64,000 bases of DNA from Mesostigma viride (taxonomy: Eukaryota; Streptophyta; Mesostigmatophyceae; Mesostigmatales; Mesostigmataceae): positions 1,354,911 to 1,418,910 of the forward strand of contig RPFO01000288.1 of assembly GCA_009746045.1 (NCBI GenBank), in the 5' to 3' direction. Under the pieces are notes generated by a model. The model saw nothing but the letters and a program-made list of their open reading frames with translations. It made no database searches and had not been told where the DNA came from. Positions 11,600 through 24,609 of this stretch are shown here, one piece after another (within the stretch, counting starts at the first letter, position 1; each line of letters starts with the position of its first letter). The position numbers were made by a program, and so were the translations under genes.

Positions 11600-12545
11600 C
11601 TCATTGGGATGAGCAACAGCGTCGGCTTGCCTGTCTTATTTCGTGCTGCCCTGAACTCGTCGAGCTGCCGGCGCCGGCCATCGCCAGGCCAGCCCCCGCT
11701 GACGATGCTACCGTGCTGCTGCAGAGCCTCACAAAGTCTCTTAAGTACGTCTGTGCAGGGCGACATCAAGGCCATGGCGGAGGCTTCCGCTGCTACGACG
11801 GCTTCACTACTGGAGCTGAAGAAAGCCCTGGCAGCCCCCGCCAAGCCTACCACGTTCGCCGACGTGACGTTCGGGCGACGTTACCGACAAGAACTTGACC
11901 GCCATTGTTCAACAGGCGGCCAAGTCTGCCGCTAACGCTGCGGTCTCACAGAATGCAGTGCAACAACGCCAACGCAATATTGTAATCAAGAACTTCCAGA
12001 CAGGCAAGCACTGCGCAAAAGCAAATGAGACAGCCACCACACTTGCCGAGGAGCTGCGTGGCCCAGCGTTCCTGGGTGTGATGCAGCTCAGGAACCGTGT
12101 TGTCATTGAACGAGCCATTCCGCGGCCGGCGGCTGCCTGGCCCTTAGTATGGGCTTGGTCGTCGTTACCATGGCCTCCATGCACGATAAACGCCTCTTGC
12201 TGGAAGCACGTCTCCTGCTCATGACCATGCACCGACTACAGCCTCGACGAGGACTACACGCCGGCACAATTCAAGGCGAGGAGCGCAGTGTGGAACAGCC
12301 GGCCCCGGCGTCCTGGTGGTGAGGGCGCAACAGACACCAGGTAAGCGCGTTAAGATGCGTCTGCTTCAGGATGGCTCCTTTGCAGCATTCTTTAACGGTG
12401 TTCAGTAGCTGAACACCCCGGGAGCAGAGTCTCGTGAGGTGTCTAGCAAGAAGGGTGCTGCCTCTGGTGGTGCCAGTAGGTAGACAACCTTCCTCGTCGG
12501 CTCGAGGCTACCAGGCTTCGGGGACACTGAGCCTCTAAACATTCC
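11600..12545 (+). mobile_element. LINE family A ORF1 fragment, frameshifted
   Basis: Homologous to ORF1 of the LINE at 36610-41612. Shared pieces are QRRLACLISCCPELVELPA, then LELKKALAAPAKPTTFADVT, then LAEELRGPAFLG, and the downstream QDGSFAAFF coding. At least three frame changes are present. No ORF2 follows. The upstream limit is where similarity to the 37-kb copy starts. Confidence 0.75.
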
Positions 12546-14435
12546 CCCCCGCTCCACCCTCATGCCTCGCGACCTTGCATAAGCTGTTTTTACTGTAAGC
12601 TGGATAAATAAAAGGAAGGAAGAGGGTACTGATGTCGTGGCTAAAGGTCTAGAGGGGGCCACCCGGTTTCAGGCTGGTGCCCATAGGAAAAAGGAACAGA
12701 ATAGGCCTCACGAAGGGAGGAATAAGCAAATCGATCATAGTTTCTGTCATCATGGGGCATGGTGCTGAAATCACTATTAACTTCTAAATCTGCAACACGA
12801 GAAGGAACCTGGGCAGCCTCGTATAGGCCGTGTCAGGGTAAGACCAAGATGCAGGAGGGCGAACGTACAGGAACTGCACTAGGGCGACCAGAAGGACCTA
12901 CAGGGGCAGGGTTACGACCCATGTTAGACGCAGGGATACAGTAGAGGAAGAAGGATGAGGTTTCAAGGCCTAGAAGCATAATCAGGAAGTGAGACCCTAA
13001 TTGAGGGTTGACTGACCAAGGTTGCAGAAGGGGCAGGGGCCTTGTTTAAGGTGAAGGAAGGGTCCTCACTAAATCTGACACGCATACGTTCTTCATAGGT
13101 GGGAGGGGTAACAGAGGTGCGACGCCGACCACTGGAGGTACTGAGGGGAAGGAGGTGAGGTACGCAGGATACCTTGAGGAGTGAGATGGTGTACCGTCTC
13201 CAACGAGTCACGTCTATTAACCCTAGTATTATTATCATTATTGTTATTATTATTGTTATTATTTTTATTATTATTATTATTATTAGTGGTAGGTATAGGT
13301 GACATATCTCCACCTACAGGATCCATGTTTAGTAAAAGGAAAGGCAATTAAGGCTTTAACAAGAAAAATTAGGAAAAAGGAAGATAAAAGGGAACGCCCT
13401 TAATCAACGTAAAGGAAAGGATCGAAAGCAAGTTCAATCAATCCTTCTTGGTAACAGTAATTGAAAGGGAACCAAACTCCAAGGTAAGAGGAGTGTCTAC
13501 ACTAGAAGAGGATGTCACCGTATGACGAGGGGGTGATGGAGGTGGAGTAACAAAAACAAGGCTATCGACAGGAGGACAAGCATGAGGAGCAGGACGAAAA
13601 TGGACGCCCACATCTGATTCACTATGAGATACTAAGGTTCTTCAAAGGACATAGACTTCTTCAAAGGACATAAACTTCTTGTATTTGGAGACATTATAAG
13701 CACGCGATTTAACGAATTTCCTAGCATCGGCCCACGATAAGAAAATAGATGCCCATGCATTGAGGGGTAATAACGACGTAATATTTAGCTATAAACTATT
13801 ATTGCTACTGAGTAGAATGGGAAGGGGCAGCAAAAGAACGTCTCTGACTCATGATAACGCACCTGGAAGTTCTTGGACAGTCACGTAAGAAGATTCAGGA
13901 GGAGGCGACTTAACTACGCGGTCTGAACCGAACCGATATCATGAAGACGCACGTAGGCACGAGGATTCCAGCGCCAGGCCGGTTGTCGCAAGTAACCGGT
14001 TCAAAAGGGTTCTGGGTAAGGCGAAGGGCGTCTAAATAGCAACAGCATGCAAGGCAAAGAAAAGGTGTAATCTACGAGACGCTATTCGTCTCACTACCGC
14101 GTACTGAAAGCCAGCACCTGAAAGCCATCACCTATCTACGACAGTAAAACAGCAACCTAAAGACAACATTAATGCCGAAAGAGGAGCAGGAGCTATCTAA
14201 AAAGGGTTTTCCGCTCCGAGCAGGTCTAACTACTAGACAGGCGTGTCCCGAATCAGGCAGCACTACTCTGCTAGCTTGCCGGCGACCCGCCCAATGATTA
14301 CCTGGCAAGGATGTGTCGTCTTCGTGATCCCGACCGCGGAAGGTCAGTGGTAATGGGTTTTGTCGCAAACGATAATTGTCGTCGATGTCCCTACCTAAAC
14401 TACCTCCGAGTCCATTGTTGCGGCTCAGTCCTCTA
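12546..14435 (-). other. decayed region with residual minus-strand coding
   Basis: On the minus strand there are short stretches that read like protein, broken by stops. One near 14000-13440 contains DARKFVKSRAYN and a Ser/Pro-rich tail. Another begins MDPVGGDMSPIPTT near 13325 and runs into an Asn tract encoded by the ATT/AAT microsatellite. I do not recognise either; they could be remains of a retrotransposon ORF1 or gag. Nothing here is intact. Confidence 0.3.
13226..13286 (+). repeat. (ATT)n microsatellite
   Basis: Impure run of ATT with occasional ATC and GTT. It encodes poly-Asn on the minus strand within the possible decayed open frame. Confidence 0.9.
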
Positions 14436-14439
14436 CCGC

Positions 14440-15285
14440 CGCCTCTACCTAAAAAAAATTAAATTATATTATATAACATGCCTCCGTTGGGAGATCATGT
14501 AGCCGATGTGACATATTCCTTGATGGATGGGTGGAGTGGAGGGAGCCGCGTAATCGAACGAACCTAACTCTAAGCTATATCTAGTCTAGAAAAATCCTAA
14601 CTACACTACTCATCAAAACGCCGCCTCCTCTTGGGGGGAGGTGGCTTGCCCACAGGGGCTGGCGTGTGAGCCTTGACAATCTTCTGCCACCGCGTCTTGT
14701 TCTGCATGGCAGTCCAAAGAAGGGAGAGAGAGTGCCAGGATGCGGTGTTCAAACTGGGCTGGGACCACTAGGTCGGCCAGCAACATCTGGATGTAGTTCG
14801 TGGCATGTTTCCCTACCCTTTTGGGAATGCCCTTGGGGCCAGGCCAGGTCAGAATATGCCGCCCTGGCTGGCCAAGCCGCTGGGGGCCTGCATGCCAGAC
14901 CAAGGGCGGTGTCGACCTGGCTGGTGCGAGCAAGGTGTCCTACAAATGCTATCCTACGCTGCCTAATCTCGTCTGAAATACGAGGCATACCCTGATACAA
15001 AGACTCTAATGACGGGCGCTTGGAAAACCCTACGTTCAGGACCTGTCGGAGCATCCTGTAAACCGTTCCGTCTAGCTTAGCCGCCAGTGTGTCCGTGAGT
15101 GTCCACGCCTCGGCGCCATACGTGAGCACCGTGAGGACGAGGACCTTGAAGAGCATGCGCTTGCGGTGCTCGCCCAGGCCCTTTGAGCGCCAGTAGGTGT
15201 TGAGCGAACGGAGCCTGGCCCAGGCCAGGCCGATGCGGATGTCCACATCGTCTGCGGTGTCAGGGAGCGGGGATCCACCGAGTTT
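14440..15285 (-). mobile_element. LINE family A, 5'-truncated 3' fragment
   Basis: On the minus strand this reads as the last ~200 codons of the ORF2 protein found at 40820-41479: RIGLAWARLRSLNTYW, VLTVLTYGAEAWTL, GMPRISDEIRQRRIAFVGHL. The 3' untranslated region then matches to CTCCCAACGGAGGCATG plus an AT-rich tail. The LYGAE-type block is the thumb/C-terminal region of RTE-like reverse transcriptases. One frame change near 14900 affects the end of the protein. The 5' truncation point is close to 15285. Confidence 0.85.
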
Positions 15286-15319
15286 TGCACAAATCCACGA
15301 CCCTATATTTGTGCAAAAA

Positions 15320-15815
15320 TGAGATGATGGTTTTCTTGCTACTTTTGATGGCATTGAGTAGAAGAGACACCCAAGTAGCACAAAAGTGGGGGAAAAAATC
15401 ATCTTGACATACTTGTCAACGGTTTTTGTGCTAAAAATAGCGATAAAACGGCTTATTAAAGTTCGATTTTGGTCGTATATATTCTCAACCGGGATGTTGG
15501 ATTTCTTGCTACGTTTGATGGCAATTAGTGGGAACGACATCCAATTAGCACAAATATAGGGGGGGGAAATCATGTCGACATAATTCTCAAGCTTTTTGTG
15601 CTAAAAATAGCGATGACATGGCTTAAAGTGCGATTTTGGTCGTATTCTCGACCTAGATGTCACGGTTCTTGCTGTTTTTCATGGCATTGAGTGGAAACGA
15701 CATCCAAGTACATAGCACAAATAGGAGAAAAAGCCCATGGGTGACATACTTCTCAAGCACTTGGGTGCAAAAAATAGCACTGAAGTAAAGTTTTGGTCGT
15801 ATTCTCACCTATTGA
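15320..15815 (+). repeat. ~165-170 bp tandem repeat, about three diverged units
   Basis: The block TTCTTGCTACTTTTGATGGC recurs as TTCTTGCTACGTTTGATGGC and TTCTTGCTGTTTTTCATGGC, at about 15333, 15503 and 15667. Each is followed by TAGCACAAA and GTGCTAAAAATAGCG. It is AT-rich and non-coding. It lies beyond the 3' end of the DUF7869-type gene and could be a subterminal repeat of that element. 15816-16047 shows no other feature. Confidence 0.65.
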
Positions 15816-16047
15816 GAAACGGATGCGGGATGTTATACAATTCAGCGGACGCATGCATGCGACCATGCCACCGACATGTTTGACATAATTTACGGCATAT
15901 TTGCATGTATGTATTTGAAGATCATATGAAGCAACAAAACATAAAATAGTAGTCGGTTGTCTTATAATACATGAATACCATCCGCGCTATGCCAAGTCAC
16001 ACATGGCCAATAATCAATAATAAGCTCATACGCAAAATAAACAAATT

Positions 16048-19000
16048 TCAATCTTCATCACCCGACAATGTGTAATCCATGTCACTTGAAGAGCTGCTAT
16101 GGTCATCTGCAGGCGCCGCCCTCTTGCACCTCCTTGGTGGCTGACGCGAGCTTGAAGCAAGAGCGTGAGTGGTAGCAGGCCCAACTGGCCTGCGCGTGTT
16201 GCGGGGAGGCTCAACCCGGCGGGGAGCCTCGACCCGGCGGGGAGGCTCACTCTGGGCAACCATGCCCGCTGCATGATTGGTTGGCGACCCTTGCGGCAAT
16301 GCACTGCGCAAGCGTGGATTGCCCATTTTCAAGCATTGCAGGGGTCACATCAGGTAAAGCCATCCCCGGGCATCCACAAAGCACATCCCGCAATTTCTCA
16401 AACGTGATCACCTCCTCGTCCCCGTCTGAGTATGCTACATGAACCAAGTCGCGCGCCTTGTCGCACACGGTTACCTGGCCATGAAAGTGCCGCTCAGTTC
16501 ACCGGCGTGGCACCAAAGGTCTTGCACACTAGAGTTCCACGGAGAGCATCCGGCAGTAATTGCCCATCCAAGACCTTCTCCTTGAAGACCGCAGTCGCAG
16601 TCTCCTTGGTGAGAGCTGGAGTAGAGTACGCGTCCCATTTAATCCATGCGTGCGACGATGCGCGTATTGCCGCTCGCGTGTGGTTGCTAAAGATGCCCCC
16701 TGCAGACGTCAGTGAGACCTGCCGATCACCCTTTCCCCCCCAGTTAGATGAGATGCTTAGGCTGACACACGGATTTCCGGCCTGCGCGCCGAGTATTGCC
16801 ACCGCGGCTGAGCGGGACACCTCAGTACTGTACGGCAGGTCGTACGGTACTGAGGTGTCATGTGGACTGACGTGCAGTTAGTGCCAGACTGTTCCTAGGC
16901 TCTAGCTCGACCCGCCAGATCCGGGGTATCCGGGTCTGACGGGCCGAGTGTGTAGTGGATGCTAGTGACGTGGTCGCATGGCATTGCGGTGTACAGTTGT
17001 CCACTGGTAGGCGCTGCAGGTAGCGCTGCCATAGGCATATAGGCGTAGCACTGGGGAGTGCCGCAGCACCCGAGTTTGCCCCGTTCCATTCTGAGCTCTC
17101 AGCTTTCATCGCGTTCATTGTATTATTGCTAATACAATCTTCCTCATCATTCTCAGCTCTCGTGAGTTGTCTCTCGCATTCATCTCATTCCAACTCCCCC
17201 CCCCCGCTGGCCACGTAGAGAGCACTACGGTTTTGGCTGGCACGGTATACGTGTGGCTGGCCTTACATGTCGCTGGGAAGCAAGCCGACTCCGGGTGGAA
17301 ATGGTCCCACCGCGATGTGTATGAATGAGCCGCATAATAACACTCCATCTCGATCACCGTGTCGGGGGTTATGGGCCCCCCTCCCTGAATGGCACGCGGG
17401 ACACCATACAAGAGCGGCGAGATGGGCATTAGCGGGCTACACAGTAGCAATCCGTCACGCCCGAGGGACGGGTGCTTGCACACAACAGGCGTGCCGACCT
17501 TGACGTGCTGCCATGCGTCACCAGTGGCTTGCTCCATATAGCAATTTGGCGCGGTCTTCCTGACGCCGGACAGCAGCCGGCCGCCCTGCATGAGTAACCG
17601 GATCGACCAAGGGCACCAACCGTAATGCGCCTGCCAACGCTACCTGATATTCCATCTCCTCCTCCTGCATACGACCCGCTGCCGTGGAAACGCCATCTTC
17701 TTGATATCCCTTATTAATGCAGGCGACCGACGGCCACGGGGGTGGCGTCCACTTCTCAGGCACGTTTGCAATGCTTGTAGAGACAAGGGCCCAAAATGCT
17801 GCCCATGCGTCATTAAACTTAGCCGCATCCCCCCCAAAATCTTTGTACTTGGAATGGGTCACCAGCCCTGCCACCTTCATTGTCACTTTGGGGAGCTCGT
17901 TCTCGAGGTAATCCAAATTTCTAAGACCTGCAAGAATAGGCGTCGACGACAAGACACGACCAGCCACCTCATTATATCCGCCACCATCACCTCCCTTGCC
18001 ACTTCCTTCTGAACACCGTCTGGCCGCCACGGAAGAATATGTCGTGGAATTTATAGCCCAGGTACACTTGCATGGTTGTCGACCGTGGAAGCTTCAAAAA
18101 GCAGGTGGTGCAGCTTCAGCATGAAGGGGCCGTTTTTTCTGCCTAATGCCAGTGACCTTGGCATGCATCCAATCCAAAGACATGGCCCAACCGTTGAATT
18201 CCGGGTGCTTGACATCCCCAAACCATGCAGCAACATCGTATGCCGCCCCAACCACAATCACCTCGGTGCCCAGCGGTGTGCTCTTCCCCAAATCCTCATC
18301 CTCATCGCAGTTTCTGAACTTAGGCTTCCAAGATAGAAGCGCCATACGCATCCACCGTTGGCCACACAGCGTTTGCAACAAAGTTCCTCGATCCCTTCAA
18401 AAAAAAAAACCACAGTTGCCCGAATTCTTGATCTACATCTAAGTGGGTGTGGCCTCGTGGCAGCCGGTGCATGTACCTCCACCCGTTTGAAAAGACCGGC
18501 TGCCACAAGCCACCAGCACCACATCAAGACAGTCTCATTTCTATTCTCACTACCACCGTCTAATGGGAGATGCAGCACGTCTGGCATGGCCATGACCCCC
18601 TTGGCCAGCCACGGTTTCTCGTTCATCAAGGCAGACAACGCCCACATCAACAACGTAACCGTCACCCCATGCACCGGACTGCCCCTCTATCAAAACCCAA
18701 GGCATCACTAAAAAAAACATAGACCTAAACCCATGGACTGCCACGCAAAAAAGACTGAAACAGAAAAGACTCCTGTTCTCCCAATCATCCCCTCCGCTAC
18801 ACGCAAAAGGCACGTATGTTTTGTTGGAATCTTTTTTTATCCCCAGCCAGGCTAATATGTGCCCATCGAGTGCCACGTCGCCGCCGCTCCCAAAACTCGT
18901 TCCTAGCGTAGCGCACCCGGCACCATCGCCATATGCTCTTGCCGCTCTTTCTTGATTATTTCCAGCTCATCCTTGTCGGTACCAGCTGCCTGCTTCAGCG

Positions 19001-19380
19001 TGCGATATATCACGCAAGTGCCACAGATGCCTGCGTTGCGCTTGTGCTTCTGAACCTCTATCTTCCTGCCCCCACCATCATGCATGCTTGCCCGTACAGA
19101 CCTCCAACCAATGCTTCTGAAACGCGCTATACTTATACATCATCCCCGATGCCTCCGGATCCCCAAACTCGGCCATGTTATCCAGGCAGTACTCTCGGTG
19201 CCAAACATCCTTCAGCGACTCATGCTCAAGCAAAATGACGTTAGCGCGAGTGGGGTCCCGACAGCCATTCGTTGCCGCGTCCTCGTTAACCCACGCGATA
19301 AACCACTCGAGCCGCCGCGTGTTCCGACTGCTCCCTGCATGACCGGGATTGCAACCAAGGACACAGAGACGCATAATAAT
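16048..19380 (-). pseudogene. transposase-like gene with DUF7869-type domain, C-terminal part
   Basis: The minus strand encodes the later part of a large protein whose start lies at 27817-28640, beyond element E1. Visible blocks in order: FIAWVNEDAATN near 19300; CGTCVIYRTLKQAAG near 19010; LPLDGGSENRNETV near 18560; RLPRGHTHLDVDQEFGQLW near 18440; then VKHPEFNGWAMSLDWM near 18200. The pair [LD-x2-SENRN] and [GHTHxDxD] is the signature I associate with the DUF7869 family, which looks like an RNase H/DDE-type nuclease and is often repeated in genomes; a transposase role is inference. The product ends SSSSSDMDYTLSGDED. Frame changes occur, for example between the SENRN and GHTH blocks (near 18475), and some joins could be introns. 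Intron/exon limits are not resolved. Confidence 0.55.
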
Positions 19381-19465
19381 TTAGAAATATAACAAGATAA
19401 AGAAACGATGAGAATCATATTCAAGGAAGTGGGGTGAGTTATATGGAAGCACCATGCACCCAATC

Positions 19466-20109
19466 ATTTAGATGAACGCGGATCAGTGAGTTTCTGGTCT
19501 TCCCAAGATGTGATGAATGGAGCCATGGTTTCAACCAGCGGCTTTTAACCTTTACCACAGTTGCCTCACTACCCTGTGGTCACTAGCCTGAGGCGGCAGC
19601 ACCCACGGACGGTGTTGGGAAAAGACGCTTGGCCACTGCTGTGTCCGAGCCTTTCTAGGTCTCACCATTGCTGCCAGGCCTTGCACGCCTTGGCAGGTCC
19701 GCCACTGTCAATTTCCTTGGTTGCATCAATCCAGGACGTCTGTCCTTCCATGAATGACAGTAACGCTCTGGATTTATCCGTCATGACAAGTACCCGTCCA
19801 TCCCAGGCCTGCAGGACTGCCAGTCCTGAAGTCCTGTGACATTCTTGGTACCATCAACCAATATTGACCACAGTACCTCCTAGTGACAGTCGGTCCTGTG
19901 ACACGTAACGTGTGATGGTTCACCCAACACTGCCACGTGCCCTGTCCCTCACGTGTCCTTAGTCCTGGTACTGCTGTAGCGTCCGGCGGCATTACTTCGG
20001 GACTTGATAACTCTCAAGTTCCTTGTCCAAATGAGGCGTTTAGCACGGCGTTGGAAAGGCCACTTCAAGTATGATATGCTTAGCATATTGCATCACCAAT
20101 ATGCTAACT
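19466..20109 (-). repeat. E1 3' LTR
   Basis: 644 bp, minus orientation. It begins AGTTAGCATATTGG and ends CATCTAAAT rather than TG...CA. The polypurine tract immediately 5' reads AACAAGAAAGGGTTGG. Confidence 0.93.
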
Positions 20110-21071
20110 CCAACCCTTTCTTGTTTTGGAGCTGCAAGCTTCACACCATGACCAACCCATTCCTTGCTGCCTTGTGAAATGGACACCTGGTTACCCTGGA
20201 CTTATAATAAGCCTCATGAGCACCCCTTTTGCCACCTTAATGGTATCTCTTTTAGGGATCTATGGTTCAACCCTGCCATCTGATCATTAACTTGACCTGC
20301 AGGTCATCCCCAACCCTTTCTTTTGCAACTGTACCTTGGCTTGGGCTTAAAGGAGGATATTGAATATTCCTTAGGCAACATATCCTGGATATCTGAATGA
20401 GAGGCCCTGACTACAGGAAACGTATTACAGTGAGTTCCTGGTCTTCCCAGTTATCACTGGCGCCCGTTTCATGGCGCCCGCCCCGAGCGTTCCAGGCATC
20501 ATCCATCCAAATGTTCACCAATGGAAACCACTTCAACACCACTGTGCCACTGCTTGATGGGGAGCCCATGTCATCACTGGGTGTTAAAGCCCAGGAGTCA
20601 TACATACCAGGCTGTGGCTCAACTAGGGAATCGAACCCTACCCCAGAACCCCAGGTTAAACTTAACCTGGTCACATGACAGACAACAAGAGAGATTGGCA
20701 TACAACATGATTATGTTTATTATAGAATATCCACCAAAACCAATGTTGAGTGTTCCCAGTGGACCAGCCTGCACCAGCAAGGCCCAACTGTCAGGTTACA
20801 ACACCATAATATCCAAGGTTGTCACTTATTCACAGCTAAAGAAAACTAAACAAGAGAGATATATACAAACAACCTGGAAGAACTCTCAACATGGCCTGCC
20901 CTGTCATGGCCTAACTGCCCGAGGCCAAAGGCATCCCACTGTGCTAATCCTTTACAGGAAGAGCTTGCTCCTGTTGAGCCTTCTACCTGCTTGGTGACAG
21001 GTAGGCTACCTGTTGCCCTCCCCCCTGGGGACAACAGCACTGGTCAGCCACCAACTGGCAAAGGCTGGACT
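20110..21071 (-). other. E1 3' untranslated region between pol and LTR
   Basis: No coding potential. It contains the T-arm-like element (20624-20640), a hairpin CCAGGTTAAGTTTAACCTGG just upstream of it (20652-20671 on the plus strand), and two GGGCGCC motifs about 14 nt apart near 20460-20485. A piece near 20428-20450 (CAGTGAGTTCCTGGTCTTCC) echoes the end of the LTR. Confidence 0.7.
20624..20640 (-). promoter_or_regulatory. tRNA T-arm-like hairpin / B-box-like motif in E1
   Basis: On the minus strand: TAGGG TTCGATT CCCTA, a 5-bp stem around a seven-base loop identical to a tRNA T-loop, and containing the Pol III B-box core GGTTCGATTCC. The same loop with a compensated stem occurs at the equivalent place in E2 and E3. 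I see no accompanying A box or cloverleaf. Confidence 0.6.
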
Positions 21072-24000
21072 TCAAGTCCCACCAGAAAAGGGGTCCATGA
21101 GCCCTTTGAGCACAGGGTATTGTAGCTCAGCCTTGCTCTCCAGCTTGGTGAGGGCGTCTGCTGGGTTGTCAACACCAGGCACATGTTCAAGATGAGCAAG
21201 GTAAGACATCTCCTTCAGCAACAAATAATCCAGATCCCTGCTCCTGGCGAGCTGTCTGTGCACAAACTGCACCATGCCCATGCTGTCTGTCTTGACCAGT
21301 GTGTGCAGCTGCAAGCTACAGGAAGCTACCTGACAGAGCTGGTAGAATAACTCCCTGAGGTAAAGAGCAGTGTGTAGCCCCTCACATATTGCCCTGCACT
21401 CAGCAATGTCACTGCTGGGCGTCACCCTGTTCTGTAACCTACTGTACCAGCTGACCAGAGAAGTGTGCTCCTGTTGTAGTGTAATGAGTGCTGCTGCCCT
21501 ACCCCTGACATCCGTCACCTTCCTGCTGTCCATGGAACTGTCCACAAAAAGCACCATGTTGAGTGGTTTGTACAAGTCCACAGCTGCCAGTATGAGTGGA
21601 GGTGAGCTCCTGACAGACTCAACCACCTGCTCTGCCCCTACCTCAACCAGCTGAGCATCTGTGAGCCTACTCAGCACCAACAAATCTGGGGCACAAATGC
21701 TAGCTAGCCAAGCCAACATTCCCCTGATTGTGGCACACCTGGCCTGGGTAATGGGCTGCTGGAGGGCATCAATGATCTGCTGAGGATAGTTGTTGCCACC
21801 CTCCATCTTGATAAACCAAGTACCTGCCCTCTTGATCAGCGTGGCCTGCATTCCACAAAACACCATGGGCTCATCCTGCTTCATGTGCTGGACCTTTCCT
21901 AACTCAAACCTCTTCTGGATCTTGGACAGTACTGAATCCACCCACTCAGGAGGCCCTAAAAGGTGCAGGTCATCTCCATGCAGAGATGCAAACACAGGCA
22001 ACCCTTCATGAGTACTCTGGAACAAGCAAGGATCAACTGGAGACACAGTAAAGCCACAGTGAGTTTTCAGAAACTTTTCCAGGCTCTTTCTCCAGATGAT
22101 AGGGCTGGACCTGAGACCCTCCAAACCCTTGAGTATTCTGAGATATTTTGACTTGATCTCTGCTCTCCACACCTTGGGCACTGTTACAAAGAAGGGAGGG
22201 ATATCACGCCACGTCTCCTTGGCCTGCTCCACATCACCTTTAAGAAAAGCCCTCTTGAAATCAATCAGCACAGAGCTGTACGCAATGCCCTTGACCAGGA
22301 AAGACAGATATATACACAGAACAATCCTCCAGGTATCATGCAGCATCCCAGGCGTATACAACTCCTCATCTGTCAGCTCCCCCGTGCCATGGTACTCAGT
22401 CACAACTGGCCTCACATGTGGCACCTGCACACCGTCTATCTCCTTCAGCTTGAGCACAAACAAGAGCCTTAGCAACTGATGCTCCCTGGGCAACTCATCC
22501 ACAGGCTCAGCACAGTTAGACACTATCCAGTCATGCCCACTGGAGACAAACCCTAGAATCCATGCCTTAGCCATCTTGGGGCTTTGCATCAACTCTACCA
22601 ACTGGTGCCAGGAAATAGGACTGTGACCAGCAATCTGGTACTTGTGCACCCCCAAGTCCCGTGGATCTAGGGTGGTTGGGATGATCAACAAGTCCTCAGC
22701 AATGGGCTCCTTGCCTTCAGGCCCCACACTCTGCTGCCCCTTCACAGCCTTGACTGCCACAGCTAGACCCTTGGAGTAGTGATATCTCTGGAGGGGCAAA
22801 CTGCCGTGACCTTCTAGTGCAAGCTCATCTGCTGACAGAGTCACTCCTGGCATGCACAAGAAATTCTGGCCCAAAATGGCAGGCCCCTGGTACCCTTCCA
22901 CCACACAGAACGCAGTGGGGACACCCAGGATAGGCACAGTCACTTCCCCTAGGATCTTCATTGTTACAGTGCCCGTAAAGTCACTCACTGCCCTGCAGCC
23001 AGCCTTATTCACCTTCAGGCCCTGAGCATCCTCCACCCTGATGATAGACACCTCTGAGTTAGTATCCACTTCTAGGGTAGCAGCCCAGCAAGAACCCCAT
23101 TCAGTCAACTTAGATACCTTGGGATCCTTGTGCTTGTTGAACATGAGCGACCGGACAATGTCTGCCATGAGTGGCCTCTTGGACCCTGGTGCAGGCCCAG
23201 CCCCCGTTGGCTCCACCACAGGTGATGCAGTTGCCTCCTGCACCTCATCATCATCAGAGGGATAGCCACCTCCCACGTCAGTGACAGGCACATCAACTAC
23301 CTGGTCCTTAACCTGGCCCTCCAGCCAACACTGGGGTCCAGGCCCGTCTGCAGGCCAGATTGCATGTGGCTTGCGTTCCTTGACGTTGGCCCAGCTCAAC
23401 CTGTAAACATGCCTGGGATTACTCTCCAAGGCCACAAGGCAGGAACGATTGGCATCTTCCACACAGGTCACCACCCCGTTCTGCCACTTGCCCCTCTTGC
23501 CCTGCATTGATGGCTCCTTCCACATTCTGACCTTCAGCCCCACCTGAGGCCTCAGCACATTCCAGCCCCTATCCTTGCGTCTCAACTGAGCAAACACCCT
23601 GTCTGCTTTCCTCAAGCATGCCTGGACCACTTCCTGGGCTAGCATCCAAACTGCAGTGCTACAGGATTGACAGCCACCCCGTCATAATAGTAGTTTATTC
23701 TGAGGTTCAACTGTTCTTCCACCTGCCTGGTCCACACTGCCCTCTCCAAAGCAGATGCTACCAGTGGCACCTTAGGTTCTGCCAGCACTACGGTCTTGAC
23801 CTCCCTGATGGATCTCTCCACAGCACCTTGCTGTCCATGGCTCTCCCTGGGCGTGACCAGCAGCTTGCATGGCAGTTGCTCCTGCTGTGACAGTAGGCAC
23901 TCAAACTGAATATCAGCCTGTACTGTCTTGTACACCCCAAAGCCTGGTAAGAGAGTCTGCAAGCCCAGCAGCAGGGTATTCCCCTTCATATCTGGCAGAA

Positions 24001-24609
24001 TCTGGAGCAGCCTGTACCTGCTAAATCTGTCCACTGCCACCAAAATGTATAAGCCCCTGATATGCTGGACGTCTACCTGGATGTCCCCCTTCTCCCTGGC
24101 AGGCTCCCTAGCATGGGACCTTGGCTTCTTGGCAGCATTCTCCTTACAGCACATTGCTCAGCTGCAGCCCTGCATGCTTCCCTCAGTGGCTCATCTCCAA
24201 TCTTCCAACCAAACATCTCAGCCATGGCTGTGTGACCAAAGATATTGTGCAGCCTGCGTCCAGCATCCGTGTAGCTCAGTTGCCTAGCCAGATTACGCAC
24301 CTGGGAAGACGCCTGGACGGGCCCTGCGTGTGAGGACGCAACATCCACCTTCTGCATCTTGGATCCAGAGGACCCAGCAGACCCTCCCAGCAGAGCATCT
24401 AGGCTCCCAGAGCCAACCCTGTCTGGGGACCCTCCACCTGTTGACAGTTGAGGGGATTGTTGTGCTGCAGCATGCATGCAATCTTGTGGAATGAGAACAT
24501 CAGTACACCCCTGGTGCTGATCAGAGGTGGCACCCTGCCCAGATTTATTTACATGTGAAGCTGTGTCCCCACAGGGTGTCTCACTATGTACACGGGACTG
24601 CTTCACTAG
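21072..24609 (-). pseudogene. E1 pol: integrase, retropepsin-like, RT, RNase H (two frameshifts)
   Basis: Follows the gag UGA (24612-24610) directly and in the same frame. The integrase zinc module (RLHNIFGHTA ... C) is in 24609-24073. After a frame change near 24150 the catalytic core continues: QVDVQHIRGL, then QADIQFE, then HGQQGAVERSIREVK (D, D, E). A second frame change near 23645 leads into an intact 857-codon frame (23645-21072) with the integrase C-terminus, a retropepsin-like domain (DTN at residues 194-196, AILGQNFL ~60 residues later), RT (LIDFKRAFLKGD; HGDD at 556-559) and RNase H (FVDSSMD, SDIAECRAICEG, TDSMGMVQF, NPADALTK). A Copia-type RT and RNase H are clear. Both frame breaks would stop a full polyprotein. 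Confidence 0.88.

Noticed and set aside
20624-20640. A complete tRNA gene around the T-arm motif
   Set aside because: No acceptor stem, D arm or anticodon arm could be paired around it in E1, E2 or E3; only the T arm is present.
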